Source: Candidatus Saccharimonadota bacterium (lineage in GTDB: Bacteria > Patescibacteriota > Saccharimonadia > Saccharimonadales > Saccharimonadaceae). Taken from it: 12,894 nucleotides of DNA. Shown here piece after piece: positions 5,020 through 12,894 of this stretch. Each line of letters starts with the position of its first letter. The first letter of the stretch is position 1. The notes beneath the pieces were generated by a model. That model did not search any database. It had not been told where the DNA came from and saw only the letters and a program-made list of their open reading frames with translations. The stretch is taken from the NCBI GenBank assembly GCA_017652715.1, contig JAGCAL010000064.1, forward strand, positions 1 to 12,894. Direction: 5' to 3'. Both the position numbers and the translations under genes were made by a program.

Positions 5020-6360
5020 ATGGCAAAAGAGTTTGCAAACGAATTGAATAGAAACAATGAACCGAGCGGTTGGGATTCTTTATCAGAGAATAATGAATTA
5101 GGTCAATATGGACATGAATCCACACAGCGAAAACAGCTACGTATATTAGGTAAAAAAATACTTGGGACTCTAGGCAAAGATGAAGTATCACCGACTCAAG
5201 TGAGTAAAGATAATCAGATAAGGTTACGACGAGATCTAACCTCGCAAGAGAAAATCGAGAGAGCTTTTAACGACACATTTTTATCAATGGACGAACTAGA
5301 GCCCATGATTAAAAACGGAGCGGAAGAATCTAGCTTTCGAATCGTCGAATATGGCGGCAAGAGAATCCCCATCTATTTTACTGGTAATTTGCCAATCCGG
5401 TTTTTATATCATTCCATACAATACTCCGGCGGCGATAAAACTCAACCATTGATGCGTGACCCATCTATATGGGATAAGAACGAGAAACAAGCACGGGAAT
5501 TATTAGGAAACAAGTTTTCTAATATGTTGTCCATGGAATATGTTGATAGTATTGAATATCGAAAAGAAAAATATGAAAGATTCAGGGGGGTTGGCTATGG
5601 ATTCTTGCATCTTCCGGCAAAATCATTATCGATTATAACGACCGCAGGTCAAAGTTTGCAGAAGCAACGTAATGACATATATCTTAGGGAAGAAACGCGA
5701 GTGTTAAAAGAGCTGCCAGGACAAATTGCACAGGAGTCATTCATGGAACTGCAGGCTTTTCGATACGATGAAGACAGTGGCAAGCCGGCATTCTCTCCAG
5801 ATTTTATTCTTGCTCCCGCAGAAAGGGGGATTACCGAAGATGTATTAAGGCAAGCCATCCATTTTAACGCACCAATCTTTGAAATTCCTACAAAAGAAGT
5901 TAGACCTCAAGAGAAAGAAAGCAACAATCAGGATGCTGTGGCTGAAAAACTTATTAATGAGTATATTGCAAAATACAATGCTGAGTGTTGGCGCAAGGAA
6001 AAACGCCTTCCGGGAACAGAAGAACTATCTAATATGAGACGATCGCTTCACTGGGATTTTTATGAAGCAAATAAAAATGATGACACTCAAACATCGTGGA
6101 GATATTTATACCCTAAACTTTGGGAGCGAAAACTCGTTCTAGAGTGCATTCAAGACACTCTGCAAAGAGAAAAAGATACCCATAAAAGATGGGGGCAGCT
6201 ACCTAATGAGGAGGATTTATCAAAGCTCAAACAAAGACTACATTATTTAATGAGCACGTCGGATCCCAGTGAATGGTCACTTTACGCAAAAAGAGCATAT
6301 CCCGAGCTGTGGGAGCTTTACAGAAGTCAACGGAGCACAGATAAACAATCGCTTGTCTAA
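5020..6360 (+). CDS. Orphan 446-residue protein with tandem C-terminal repeat
   Basis: I do not recognise this protein. There is no signal peptide or membrane segment. The N-terminal 70 residues are polar. Residues about 105-300 look globular, with FRIVEYGGKRIPIYF near 107-120 and a strand-helix-strand-like stretch PDFILAP...ITEDVLRQAIHFNAPIFEI near 260-289. Residues 309-371 and 373-435 are a tandem repeat of about 63 residues. LP falls at 330 and 394, LH at 343 and 407, a Trp at 360 and 419, YP at 364 and 427, and LWE at 367 and 430. Arginine codons are mostly AGA, AGG and CGA, unlike the CGC/CGT-rich neighbours, which suggests a separate origin. It sits between the VirD4-like gene and gyrB with its own promoter-like box. 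The repeats recall small helical DNA-binding repeats, but that is a guess. Confidence 0.8.
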   Translation: MAKEFANELNRNNEPSGWDSLSENNELGQYGHESTQRKQLRILGKKILGTLGKDEVSPTQVSKDNQIRLRRDLTSQEKIERAFNDTFLSMDELEPMIKNGAEESSFRIVEYGGKRIPIYFTGNLPIRFLYHSIQYSGGDKTQPLMRDPSIWDKNEKQARELLGNKFSNMLSMEYVDSIEYRKEKYERFRGVGYGFLHLPAKSLSIITTAGQSLQKQRNDIYLREETRVLKELPGQIAQESFMELQAFRYDEDSGKPAFSPDFILAPAERGITEDVLRQAIHFNAPIFEIPTKEVRPQEKESNNQDAVAEKLINEYIAKYNAECWRKEKRLPGTEELSNMRRSLHWDFYEANKNDDTQTSWRYLYPKLWERKLVLECIQDTLQREKDTHKRWGQLPNEEDLSKLKQRLHYLMSTSDPSEWSLYAKRAYPELWELYRSQRSTDKQSLV

Positions 6361-6383
6361 ATTTGTAGGAATTATATTATATC

Positions 6384-6412
6384 TTGAAAAGAAATAACTT
6401 AAGGTGTATAAT
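6384..6412 (+). promoter_or_regulatory. gyrBA promoter
   Basis: TTGAAA (6384-6389), a 17-base spacer and a perfect TATAAT (6407-6412) make a near-consensus promoter. Transcription would start near 6419, giving a leader of about 23 bases with the ribosome site AAGAGGT (6431-6437) before the gyrB ATG. Confidence 0.8.
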
Positions 6413-6441
6413 AGATAAAAGAAATTAAAGAAGAGGTAAAA

Positions 6442-8427
6442 ATGGCTGGAAAAGCAGGTGATTATGATTCGTCTGAAATTCGAGTACTAGAGGGGCTTGA
6501 GCCGGTGCGGTTGCGCCCTGGCATGTATATTGGTTCTACGGGTTACGATGGGTTGCACCATTTGATTAAAGAAATTGCCGATAACTCTATCGATGAGGCT
6601 ATTGCTGGTTTCGCAAATAAAATTGACATTACTATCCTAAAAGACGGTGGTGTTCGAGTTGATGATAACGGGCGCGGTATCCCTGTAGATATCCACCCAA
6701 AAACTAAAAAATCTACCTTAGAGACTGTTTTGACGGTATTGCACGCCGGAGGTAAATTCGGTGATGGTGGCTATAAGGTGTCGTCTGGCCTACATGGCGT
6801 AGGTTCTTCGGTCGTGAATGCGCTGTCAAAAAATATGATAGCCGAGGTCTATAGAGATAATAAAACTCATCATATCGAATTTGAAACCGGTAAGCCGACC
6901 ATGGAACTAAAGGTCACCGAAGGCGCTCCGCGTGAATCTGGTACGTCTATTACTTTTTATCCAGATCCGACGATTTTTAAAGAAACTACAAATTTCGACT
7001 ACAGTTGGGTCTCAAACTACGCCCGCCATCAAGCTTATCTAACTAAGGGCATATTAATCACCGTTACCGACGAGCGTACTGGAGCTCATGAATCGTTCTA
7101 TTTTGAAGGGGGAATTAAGAGTTATGTAAAACGTCTTAATAATGGCAAGGAGTTACTCTCTGATGACATTTTCTATGTCGAACGCAAAATCGGCGATGCT
7201 GAGGTCGAAATCGCTCTACAATACAACGATACATTCGCTGAAATTTTGAAGCCTTTTGCTAACAACGTTCTCACCCCCGATGGCGGTATGCATGTTGTCG
7301 GTTTTCGTACTGGGCTAACCCGTACGGTTAATGATTATGCTAGAAAAAACGGACTTCTAAAAGAGAAAGAGGATAATCTAACTGGGGATGATATAAAAGA
7401 AGGCCTAACAGCGGTAATTTTGGTTAAACTACCAGACCCGCAATTCGAAGGTCAGACTAAGAATAAATTAGGCAACCCAGAGGTGCGTGGTTATGTCGAT
7501 AAGGTTATGACCGAATACTTCGGCTACTATCTCGAGGAGAACCCGGCGATTGCTAAGAAAATCGTCGGTAAAGCGACTCTGGCGGCGAGAGCGCGTAAAG
7601 CTGCTCGAGCGGCTCGTGATAACGTAATCAGAAAAGGCGCCTTCGAGGGACTTAACCTTCCTTCGAAGCTAGCCGACTGCTCTTCTAGAAACGCAGAAGA
7701 ATGTGAGTTGTTTATCGTAGAGGGTAACTCGGCGGCTGGTTCAGCTAAGGAAGGGCGCGATTCTAAGATCCAGGCAATCCTCCCGCTCCGCGGTAAGGTA
7801 TTAAATACCGAGCGCGCGCGACTCGATAAGATGCTAGCTAACGCTGAGTTGGTGTCGCTTATCAAGGGTCTAGGTGTTGGAATTGGTGACCAATTTAATA
7901 TCGACGGTTTGAGATATCACAAAATTGTTTTCATGACTGATGCCGATGTTGACGGTTCGCACATCTCTACTCTGCTCTTAACTTTCTTCTTCCGTTATAT
8001 GCCAGATGTGATTAAGGCTGGGCATGTTTACCTAGCTAAGCCACCACTATTTGGATTAATTAAAGGTACAGGTAATGGTCGGAAGATTGACTATATTTAT
8101 GACGAGGCAGCCCTAGAGAAGACATTGACTGAGAAAATTGAAGAGCGTCGCAAAGCGGGAGTTAAAATTGATGAGGAAGCTGAAAGATTTAAACAGGCCG
8201 GCTATACCGCCCAACAGCGCTTTAAGGGTCTCGGCGAAATGGACGCCGCACAGCTCTGGGAAACCACAATGAATCCAGAGAACCGCACCCTAGTACGAGT
8301 CGATATTAGCGATGCTGAAAAAGCCGATGCGATTTTCGCAAAACTGATGGGCGACCAAGCCGAACTACGTAAAAACTTTATCCAAGCTCGCGCCGCCAGC
8401 GTAGACCTTGATGATTTGGACTTTTAA
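6442..8427 (+). CDS. gyrB: DNA gyrase subunit B
   Basis: GyrB is the ATPase subunit of gyrase, which with GyrA introduces negative supercoils into DNA. At 661 residues it is close to the Gram-positive size and lacks the large insert of the E. coli protein (804). The GHKL ATP-binding domain shows EIADNSIDEA (catalytic E44, N48), DDNGRGIP (around 74-81), HAGGKF and the GLHGVG lid (116-121). The transducer region follows. The TOPRIM metal site is EGNSAAG (E427) and DADVDGSH (D500, D502, D504). The C-terminal QRFKGLGEM begins near residue 592. The ATG at 6442 has AAGAGGT upstream and gives the expected RPGMYIG near residue 25. It is followed nine bases later by gyrA, so the two subunits are cotranscribed and likely made in balance. 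Confidence 0.97.
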   Translation: MAGKAGDYDSSEIRVLEGLEPVRLRPGMYIGSTGYDGLHHLIKEIADNSIDEAIAGFANKIDITILKDGGVRVDDNGRGIPVDIHPKTKKSTLETVLTVLHAGGKFGDGGYKVSSGLHGVGSSVVNALSKNMIAEVYRDNKTHHIEFETGKPTMELKVTEGAPRESGTSITFYPDPTIFKETTNFDYSWVSNYARHQAYLTKGILITVTDERTGAHESFYFEGGIKSYVKRLNNGKELLSDDIFYVERKIGDAEVEIALQYNDTFAEILKPFANNVLTPDGGMHVVGFRTGLTRTVNDYARKNGLLKEKEDNLTGDDIKEGLTAVILVKLPDPQFEGQTKNKLGNPEVRGYVDKVMTEYFGYYLEENPAIAKKIVGKATLAARARKAARAARDNVIRKGAFEGLNLPSKLADCSSRNAEECELFIVEGNSAAGSAKEGRDSKIQAILPLRGKVLNTERARLDKMLANAELVSLIKGLGVGIGDQFNIDGLRYHKIVFMTDADVDGSHISTLLLTFFFRYMPDVIKAGHVYLAKPPLFGLIKGTGNGRKIDYIYDEAALEKTLTEKIEERRKAGVKIDEEAERFKQAGYTAQQRFKGLGEMDAAQLWETTMNPENRTLVRVDISDAEKADAIFAKLMGDQAELRKNFIQARAASVDLDDLDF

Positions 8428-8436
8428 GGAGGAAGT

Positions 8437-11070
8437 ATGGCAGAAGATAAGAGTAATAAGAAAGACAAAACCTCGGCAGAAGCGTCTGCTGAGGAGCATT
8501 CGCGACCGACGGGGAGCGACCGAGCGCCCGAGCCCCGTAACGACGGGAGCGAGGGCAGCGTCTCCGAAGCAGATGCTACTGCCGAGGTTATTAATCAAGA
8601 TGGTATTGAATTACGTACAGTAGAGAATACTATGGAAGACTACTTCCTTAGGTATTCGCTCTCCGTAATCGTTGACCGCGCCTTACCTGATGTACGCGAT
8701 GGCTTGAAGCCAGTTAATCGTCGTATCCTTTACGCTATGAACAAAAACGGCTGGAAAGCTCCGCACGCAACGGTGAAGTCCGCCCGTATCGTAGGTGAGG
8801 TCATGGGTAAATATCACCCGCACGGTGACTCTTCAATCTACGACGCAATGGTAAACCTAGCGCAACCTTGGAAGATGCGCTATACCCTAGTAGAAGGGCA
8901 GGGTAACTTCGGTTCAATGGATGGCGATGAAGCGGCTGCTTCGCGTTATACTGAGGCCAGGCTCGATAAGATTGGCGCCGAGCTTTTGGCCGATATTGAG
9001 AAAGAAACTGTAGATTTTCGTGATAACTTCGATGGCTCAGAGAAGGAACCAAGCGTTCTTCCTGCGGCTGTACCGAATATACTCCTGAATGGCCAAATGG
9101 GTATTGCGGTAGGTATGGCTACTAATATTCCGCCCCATAACCTCGGCGAACTAGTAGACGCTACCGTGGCTCAGATTGACGACCCAGAGATTACCCTGGA
9201 AGGTTTAATGAAATACGTTAAAGGCCCAGATTTCCCGACTGGAGCTGAAGTTTACGGCGGAACTCCGATGAAAGAAGCTTATGCTACCGGTAAAGGTTCG
9301 GTCGTAATCCGGGCTGTAGCGAATATCGAGGAACGTAAGAATGGTCGCTATAATATCGTAATTACCGAAGTTCCATATGGTATGAGTAAAGAAGGCTTTA
9401 TCGAGAAGGTGCGTGATTTAGTGTTATCGAAAAAACTAGATCATATCGCCGATGCGCGTGACGAGTCGGCCCGCGGCAAGGTACGCGTGGTCGTGGAACT
9501 AAAGAAAGATGCCTATCCTAAGAAGATTTTAAACCAACTTTATAAGTTAACACCTCTCCAGACTTCGTTCCACTATAACATGCTGGCTCTAGTTGATGGT
9601 ATCCAACCGCGAATTCTTGGACTTAAGGAAATTCTAGGTGAATTCATCAAGCATCGTCAAAAAGTCATTCGTCGGCGCACTGAATTCGACCTAAGAAAGG
9701 CTAAGGAGCGTGCCCATATCTTAGAAGGCTTAAAGATTGCACTTGACCATATCGACGAAGTAATCAAGGTAATCCGCGCCTCTTATGATGACGCCGATAA
9801 ACAGTTAATGCAGAAATTCGGCCTTTCCGAGATTCAGGCTAACGCGATTTTACAGATGCAACTTCGCCGTCTCCAAGGTCTAGAACGCGATAAAATCGAG
9901 GCAGAACTAAAAGAACTACACGAACTTATTAAGAAATTGGAAGCGATTTTGTCCGATGAAAAAGAGGTTTTGCGTGTAGTGAAAGAAGAGTTGATCGCAT
10001 TAAAAGAGAAATATGACGACCCGCGTCGTTCTAAGATTATCAATCATGAAGTCGGCAAATTCTCCGAAGAAGAACTAATACCGGAAGAAGAAAGTGTGAT
10101 TCTTCTGACGGCAGAAAATTATATGAAGCGCGTACCGCAGACTGATTTTAGAAAGCAAAACCGTGGCGGCAAGGGTAAACGTGGTATGACGACAAAAGAA
10201 GAGGACGTTATCGCCCAGATTCTAACCGCTAATTCCCATGATTATCTCTTATTCTTCACGAATCAAGGTCGCCTCTTCCGCATGAAAGCATACGAAGTTC
10301 CTCAGGCCTCTCTGTCGGCAAAGGGAACTGCTGCTGTTAACATGCTCAACATGCATCCGGAAGAAAAAATTACCGCTATTATTAAACAGGGTGACGCAGG
10401 CGCTGATGGCTATCTCTTTATGGCGACCAAGAAGGGAACTATTAAAAAATCCGCAATTAAGGACTTCTACAATGTCCGTAGTAACGGTCTTATCGCAATT
10501 AAACTCGATACCGGAGATGAGCTCCGCTGGGTGAAAGAGACTACTGGTGATCACGACATTGTAATATCTACCTCGGCGGGCCAAGCTACTCGCTTTAACG
10601 AAAAAGAAGTACGAGCGATGGGGCGTTCTGCTATGGGTGTAAGAGGTATGCGCCTCCGTCCGAAAGATGAAATTGTTGGTATGGATGTGATTACCGACCC
10701 AGACCAGAAGCTTATCGCAGTATCTGCTAATGGCTACGGTAAAGCTACCCTGGTCTCCAACTTCCCGCCACATAAACGCGGTGGTGTCGGCATTAAGGTC
10801 GCTGCGGTAACTGCGAAAACCGGTCCAATTGTCGCTGTACATACCTTAGATCCGCTTGCTAAAGAGGTCATCATGATGTCTACGAAGGGACAGGCAATTC
10901 GTGTAGCGATGAAAGAAATTCCAACCCTTGGTCGTGCTACCCAAGGTGTTCGCATTATGCGTATGAGTGAAGGAGATACTGTTGCGTCTATCGGTATTGT
11001 TCTTCCAGAGGAAGAGCCTGATGATAATAAACCGGAGGATAAAAAGTCGGAAAACTCTGCTAAGAAATAA
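8437..11070 (+). CDS. gyrA: DNA gyrase subunit A
   Basis: GyrA is the DNA breakage-reunion subunit. The 877-residue protein starts with about 60 extra residues, polar and low in complexity, before the family start ([33 protein letters not shown]). The catalytic tyrosine is Y171 in ASRYTEARL, equivalent to E. coli Y122. The quinolone-resistance region reads [10 protein letters not shown] with S132 and D136, which match E. coli S83 and D87, the quinolone-sensitive type. The C-terminal wrapping domain carries a GyrA box, QNRGGKG (574-580; consensus QRRGGKG), which supports GyrA over ParC. The tail is charged ([13 protein letters not shown]). AAGGAGGA lies before the ATG at 8437, nine bases after gyrB, and a terminator follows the stop. 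The DNA encoding the N-terminal extension is GC-rich and hairpin-forming, unlike its surroundings. Confidence 0.96.
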   Translation: MAEDKSNKKDKTSAEASAEEHSRPTGSDRAPEPRNDGSEGSVSEADATAEVINQDGIELRTVENTMEDYFLRYSLSVIVDRALPDVRDGLKPVNRRILYAMNKNGWKAPHATVKSARIVGEVMGKYHPHGDSSIYDAMVNLAQPWKMRYTLVEGQGNFGSMDGDEAAASRYTEARLDKIGAELLADIEKETVDFRDNFDGSEKEPSVLPAAVPNILLNGQMGIAVGMATNIPPHNLGELVDATVAQIDDPEITLEGLMKYVKGPDFPTGAEVYGGTPMKEAYATGKGSVVIRAVANIEERKNGRYNIVITEVPYGMSKEGFIEKVRDLVLSKKLDHIADARDESARGKVRVVVELKKDAYPKKILNQLYKLTPLQTSFHYNMLALVDGIQPRILGLKEILGEFIKHRQKVIRRRTEFDLRKAKERAHILEGLKIALDHIDEVIKVIRASYDDADKQLMQKFGLSEIQANAILQMQLRRLQGLERDKIEAELKELHELIKKLEAILSDEKEVLRVVKEELIALKEKYDDPRRSKIINHEVGKFSEEELIPEEESVILLTAENYMKRVPQTDFRKQNRGGKGKRGMTTKEEDVIAQILTANSHDYLLFFTNQGRLFRMKAYEVPQASLSAKGTAAVNMLNMHPEEKITAIIKQGDAGADGYLFMATKKGTIKKSAIKDFYNVRSNGLIAIKLDTGDELRWVKETTGDHDIVISTSAGQATRFNEKEVRAMGRSAMGVRGMRLRPKDEIVGMDVITDPDQKLIAVSANGYGKATLVSNFPPHKRGGVGIKVAAVTAKTGPIVAVHTLDPLAKEVIMMSTKGQAIRVAMKEIPTLGRATQGVRIMRMSEGDTVASIGIVLPEEEPDDNKPEDKKSENSAKK
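8471..8538. repeat. GC-rich palindromic segment inside the gyrA 5' end
   Basis: Within the extra N-terminal codons, 8471-8480 pairs with 8485-8494 (10 bp, one G-U, loop AGCG). Bases 8509-8514 (ACGGGG) pair with 8533-8538 (CCCCGT). Between and after them lie repeated GAGCG and CGAG units. The segment is far richer in GC than the rest of the gene. It could be a palindromic repeat inserted in frame, or simply a biased linker. Confidence 0.45.
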
Positions 11071-11075
11071 AACAT

Positions 11076-11112
11076 AAAAGGGGTCGTGCGGTTTTGCTGC
11101 GCGACCTTTTTT
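11076..11112 (+). terminator. Intrinsic terminator of gyrBA
   Basis: GGTCGTGCG (11082-11090) pairs with TGCGCGACC (11098-11106) across a 7-base loop, with two G-U pairs. The stem extends outward by A/G-T pairing. Six Ts follow at 11107-11112. It begins six bases after the gyrA stop. Confidence 0.85.
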
Positions 11113-11212
11113 ATCGAAATCAAAGATATATTTAATCAGAAATAACAGATCAGATTGTAAGCCTAGGCGTTTTAGAGAAAATGTCTATGTTTATAGTTCG
11201 ACCTTAAAAGGG

Positions 11213-11242
11213 TTGAATTCTTGCGACGGATGTGCCTATACT
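11213..11242 (+). promoter_or_regulatory. Promoter of the surface-protein gene
   Basis: TTGAAT (11213-11218), an 18-base spacer and TATACT (11237-11242) fit a vegetative promoter. The predicted start near 11249 lies ahead of the ribosome site GAGGAG (11261-11266). This separates the gene from gyrBA, whose terminator is 100 bases upstream. Confidence 0.55.
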
Positions 11243-11270
11243 TCGCAAAACCAATAAAAAGAGGAGTATT

Positions 11271-12413
11271 ATGAAAAAACTATCTACATTTTTATTACTA
11301 ACTTTAATCTTCGGATTAACTATTTCGCCAGGGGTGAATGCTATCTATACAGATGATGACGGGGCGACCTGGTATACCGTAGAGGAGTTGCTAGATTATC
11401 AGCAAGAAATCGACACGGAGCTATCCGAGGTCTGTGCTGATGACATAGGGTGTAGACAGGATGCATATTTTAGTAAGATGGAAACGAAACTAGAACTCCT
11501 TGCTTTGGAGCAGCTTGCGGGGCAGCAATTTATACTGACCGCCATAAACCCAGAACAGGAATATATCAAAACTCTGTTTTTCGGCGAAGATATGATGCTG
11601 AAACGGATGGGGATTAGCGAAGAGCTTGACATCAACCAGGTATATATAGGCTGGCTCGAAGACGACGTTGAGCGAATCTATCGCGATGGCATGGATCCAG
11701 ATCAATATAGTAACGGTGAAATTCCTGATGCACATACAATCTACGCCTGGAAAGATGGCACTGAAGCAGAACAATTGATTCAGCCAGATATGGAAGCTGA
11801 ACTTCCAGCGGCTAATCTTGGAACAAATACAACCGGACAATTAATCTATAATATTGACTCTGGACCAGGGAAGTTTGCGGCTTATGGAAGATTTTTCTAT
11901 TCTGAATGTATGACAGCATCGAATTATTTGCCAGGGAGTGAATGTAAATTGATGACCTCTGCTGAAAAGGGACAAAGATATACGCCGCTTCTCGAGACAG
12001 TACCGAACTCCGGCGCGTTCGGTGGTTCCGATGATAATAACGACGACGATGGAGGTCTTTTTACAACGGTAGCCTTTGGTAGCACGAACCCGTCAGACGA
12101 TCCTGACCCGGAAGAGGAAATTACGGAAAACGGCCCAGAAGAAAGAACTACGGAAATCGCAGTAGCTTCCACTAACGAGGGGAACATTTCGGCTAGTGAG
12201 GGAACAACGCGTGACGAGAAAATAGCGGAGCAAGCCAAGGCTAGTCTTACAGTCTCGCCAAAAGCCCCAAACACGGGCACTAATACTGAGGCTTGCAATC
12301 AAAAGACTATTGAATTCCCCTGGTGGTTGGCTGCTATGATTGCAGTTGGGGATGTGGTTGTCATGTGGCTTTTTTGGCCAAATAATCGCAAAAATCGTCA
12401 GAAAAAGTATTGA
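11271..12413 (+). CDS. Secreted surface protein with C-terminal anchor, PNTG motif
   Basis: The start is placed at the ATG at 11271 because GAGGAG lies five bases before it and the protein then opens with a classic signal peptide (MKK, a hydrophobic core to about residue 20, likely cleavage after GVNA at residue 24). An in-frame GTG at 11232 adds 13 basic residues and lies upstream of the predicted -10 box. The 380-residue product has an outer domain with two cysteine pairs (VCADDIGC and ECMTASNYLPGSEC), then an acidic, Ser/Thr-rich stalk. It ends with APNTG (332-336), a Trp-rich membrane segment (about 351-369) and a basic tail (RKNRQKKY). That order resembles a sortase sorting signal, although the 14-residue gap between motif and membrane segment is longer than usual. 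The family is not recognised. A plain membrane-anchored protein is the main alternative. Confidence 0.8.
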   Translation: MKKLSTFLLLTLIFGLTISPGVNAIYTDDDGATWYTVEELLDYQQEIDTELSEVCADDIGCRQDAYFSKMETKLELLALEQLAGQQFILTAINPEQEYIKTLFFGEDMMLKRMGISEELDINQVYIGWLEDDVERIYRDGMDPDQYSNGEIPDAHTIYAWKDGTEAEQLIQPDMEAELPAANLGTNTTGQLIYNIDSGPGKFAAYGRFFYSECMTASNYLPGSECKLMTSAEKGQRYTPLLETVPNSGAFGGSDDNNDDDGGLFTTVAFGSTNPSDDPDPEEEITENGPEERTTEIAVASTNEGNISASEGTTRDEKIAEQAKASLTVSPKAPNTGTNTEACNQKTIEFPWWLAAMIAVGDVVVMWLFWPNNRKNRQKKY

Positions 12414-12438
12414 CAATAGAAACTAAGTGCGATAAAAT
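12410..12438 (+). promoter_or_regulatory. rRNA operon promoter
   Basis: Perfect TTGACA (12410-12415), a 17-base spacer and TAAAAT (12433-12438) form the strongest promoter in the window. The -35 box overlaps the TGA stop of the surface-protein gene. Predicted transcription start is near 12445, about 217 bases before mature 16S. Confidence 0.85.
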
Positions 12439-12661
12439 GGGGACAGTCTAAAGCTGCGAGTAGATATTTTAGGAGTTTTTAGAAATAACTTAACAATTTA
12501 GTTGTGCAATTAATCATCGTCAGTTTATTTATTTTAATTAGAGCTAAATAAAATCGCAAATTTTTGCGATAAAATCTCTCTAGATTGGTGATTTCTCCGA
12601 GTGAAGCGCGATGATTGATCGAGCGAACGAGGAAAATCGCCAAGATAGAAGATTTTAGCCA
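12439..12661 (+). other. rRNA leader with processing-type hairpins
   Basis: The transcribed leader before 16S holds a perfect 8-bp palindrome ATCGCAAA/TTTGCGAT (12553-12570). It also holds a larger stem, 12585-12594 with 12634-12643 (10 bp, one G-U). The latter encloses a GC-richer segment with GAGCGAACGAGG. These could serve RNase III processing or antitermination. I did not find a clear boxA. No protein gene is visible here. Confidence 0.5.
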
Positions 12662-12894
12662 AAAATGGAGAGTTTGATCCTGGCTCAGGATGAATGCTGG
12701 CGGCGTGCCTAATACCTGCAAGTCGAGCGGTAACAGGGCTTCACCGTTTCCTTGACACACCTAGCGCATTTATCGTAGGTTGGTTAGATTCGAGGGAACA
12801 GTGAAGCTGCTGACGAGCGGCGGACGGCTGAGTAACGCGTGGGAATGGACCCCAAACTGAGGGATAACTAGTCGAAAGATTAGCTAATACCGCA
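12662..12894 (+). rRNA. rrs: 16S ribosomal RNA, 5' part (runs off the window)
   Basis: The gene starts with AGAGTTTGATCCTGGCTCAG (12669 on), identical to the bacterial 27F region. It continues with GGATGAATGCTGGCGGCGTGCC, GCAAGTCGAGCGGTAACAG, GACGAGCGGCGGACGGCTGAGTAA and GCTAATACCGCA. The mature 5' end is set by alignment to E. coli, where position 11 corresponds to base 12672. About 233 bases are present. Helix h6 (the V1 region) is longer than in E. coli: 72 bases between GGTAACAG and GCTGACGAG against 18. The sequence suggests Saccharibacteria, but the variable region alone cannot settle it. Confidence 0.97.

Noticed and set aside
10249..10842. 197-codon open frame antisense to gyrA
   Set aside because: It is a shadow of the gyrA wrapping domain; the sense frame matches GyrA throughout.
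11113..11212. Possible RNA or gene between the gyrA terminator and the surface-protein promoter
   Set aside because: There is only a short TTCGACC/GGTTGAA pairing near 11197-11217; no ORF or extended structure was seen.
1..12894. CRISPR array, insertion sequence or tRNA gene
   Set aside because: No regularly spaced direct repeats, no transposase and no cloverleaf apart from the tRNA-like part of tmRNA were found by eye on either strand.

Overview
This window most likely comes from a bacterium of the Candidate Phyla Radiation (Patescibacteria), with Saccharibacteria (TM7) as the best guess. The reasons are the opening of a 16S rRNA gene at the right edge, the moderately AT-rich DNA, the gene content, and TGA used as an ordinary stop, which argues against the code-25 CPR lineages. 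The phylum is inferred from the partial 16S and general character; no database was searched.

Layout. Bases 1-190 hold three hairpins. Bases 239-596 (minus strand) encode tmRNA (ssrA), with a promoter at 607-635 and a terminator hairpin at 155-188. Bases 597-1363 hold no confident protein gene. They carry a family of TTGTTGTAA-type palindromes (694-905), a promoter-like box near 938, a possible 18-23 codon basic ORF, and about 330 bases of strongly folding sequence that resembles a structured RNA. Next come four plus-strand genes: a small membrane protein (1364-1717), a soluble protein of unknown function (1738-2256), an 892-residue membrane-anchored DNA-pumping ATPase of the VirD4/TraD/TraG type (2318-4996), and an unrecognised 446-residue protein with a tandem C-terminal repeat (5020-6360). 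The gyrB-gyrA operon (6442-11070) follows with its own promoter and terminator. After it lies a secreted, C-terminally anchored surface protein (11271-12413). Finally an rRNA operon begins, with its promoter overlapping the stop of the surface-protein gene; only the first 233 or so bases of 16S are present.

How the genes relate. gyrB and gyrA encode the two subunits of DNA gyrase and are cotranscribed, each with a good Shine-Dalgarno site. The 117-aa, 172-aa and 892-aa genes look like a small cell-envelope or DNA-transfer module, but only the ATPase can be named. Three genes in this stretch (1364, 1738, 5020) lack a usable Shine-Dalgarno site. Each has an extended -10 box (TGnTAnAnT or close) exactly six bases before its ATG, the arrangement expected for leaderless mRNAs.

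The points most worth a second look are the tmRNA with a T-loop lacking TTC and an unusual proteolysis tag, the folded non-coding block at 1026-1336, the leaderless-promoter pattern, the shared palindrome before the ATPase, and the repeat-containing orphan at 5020.
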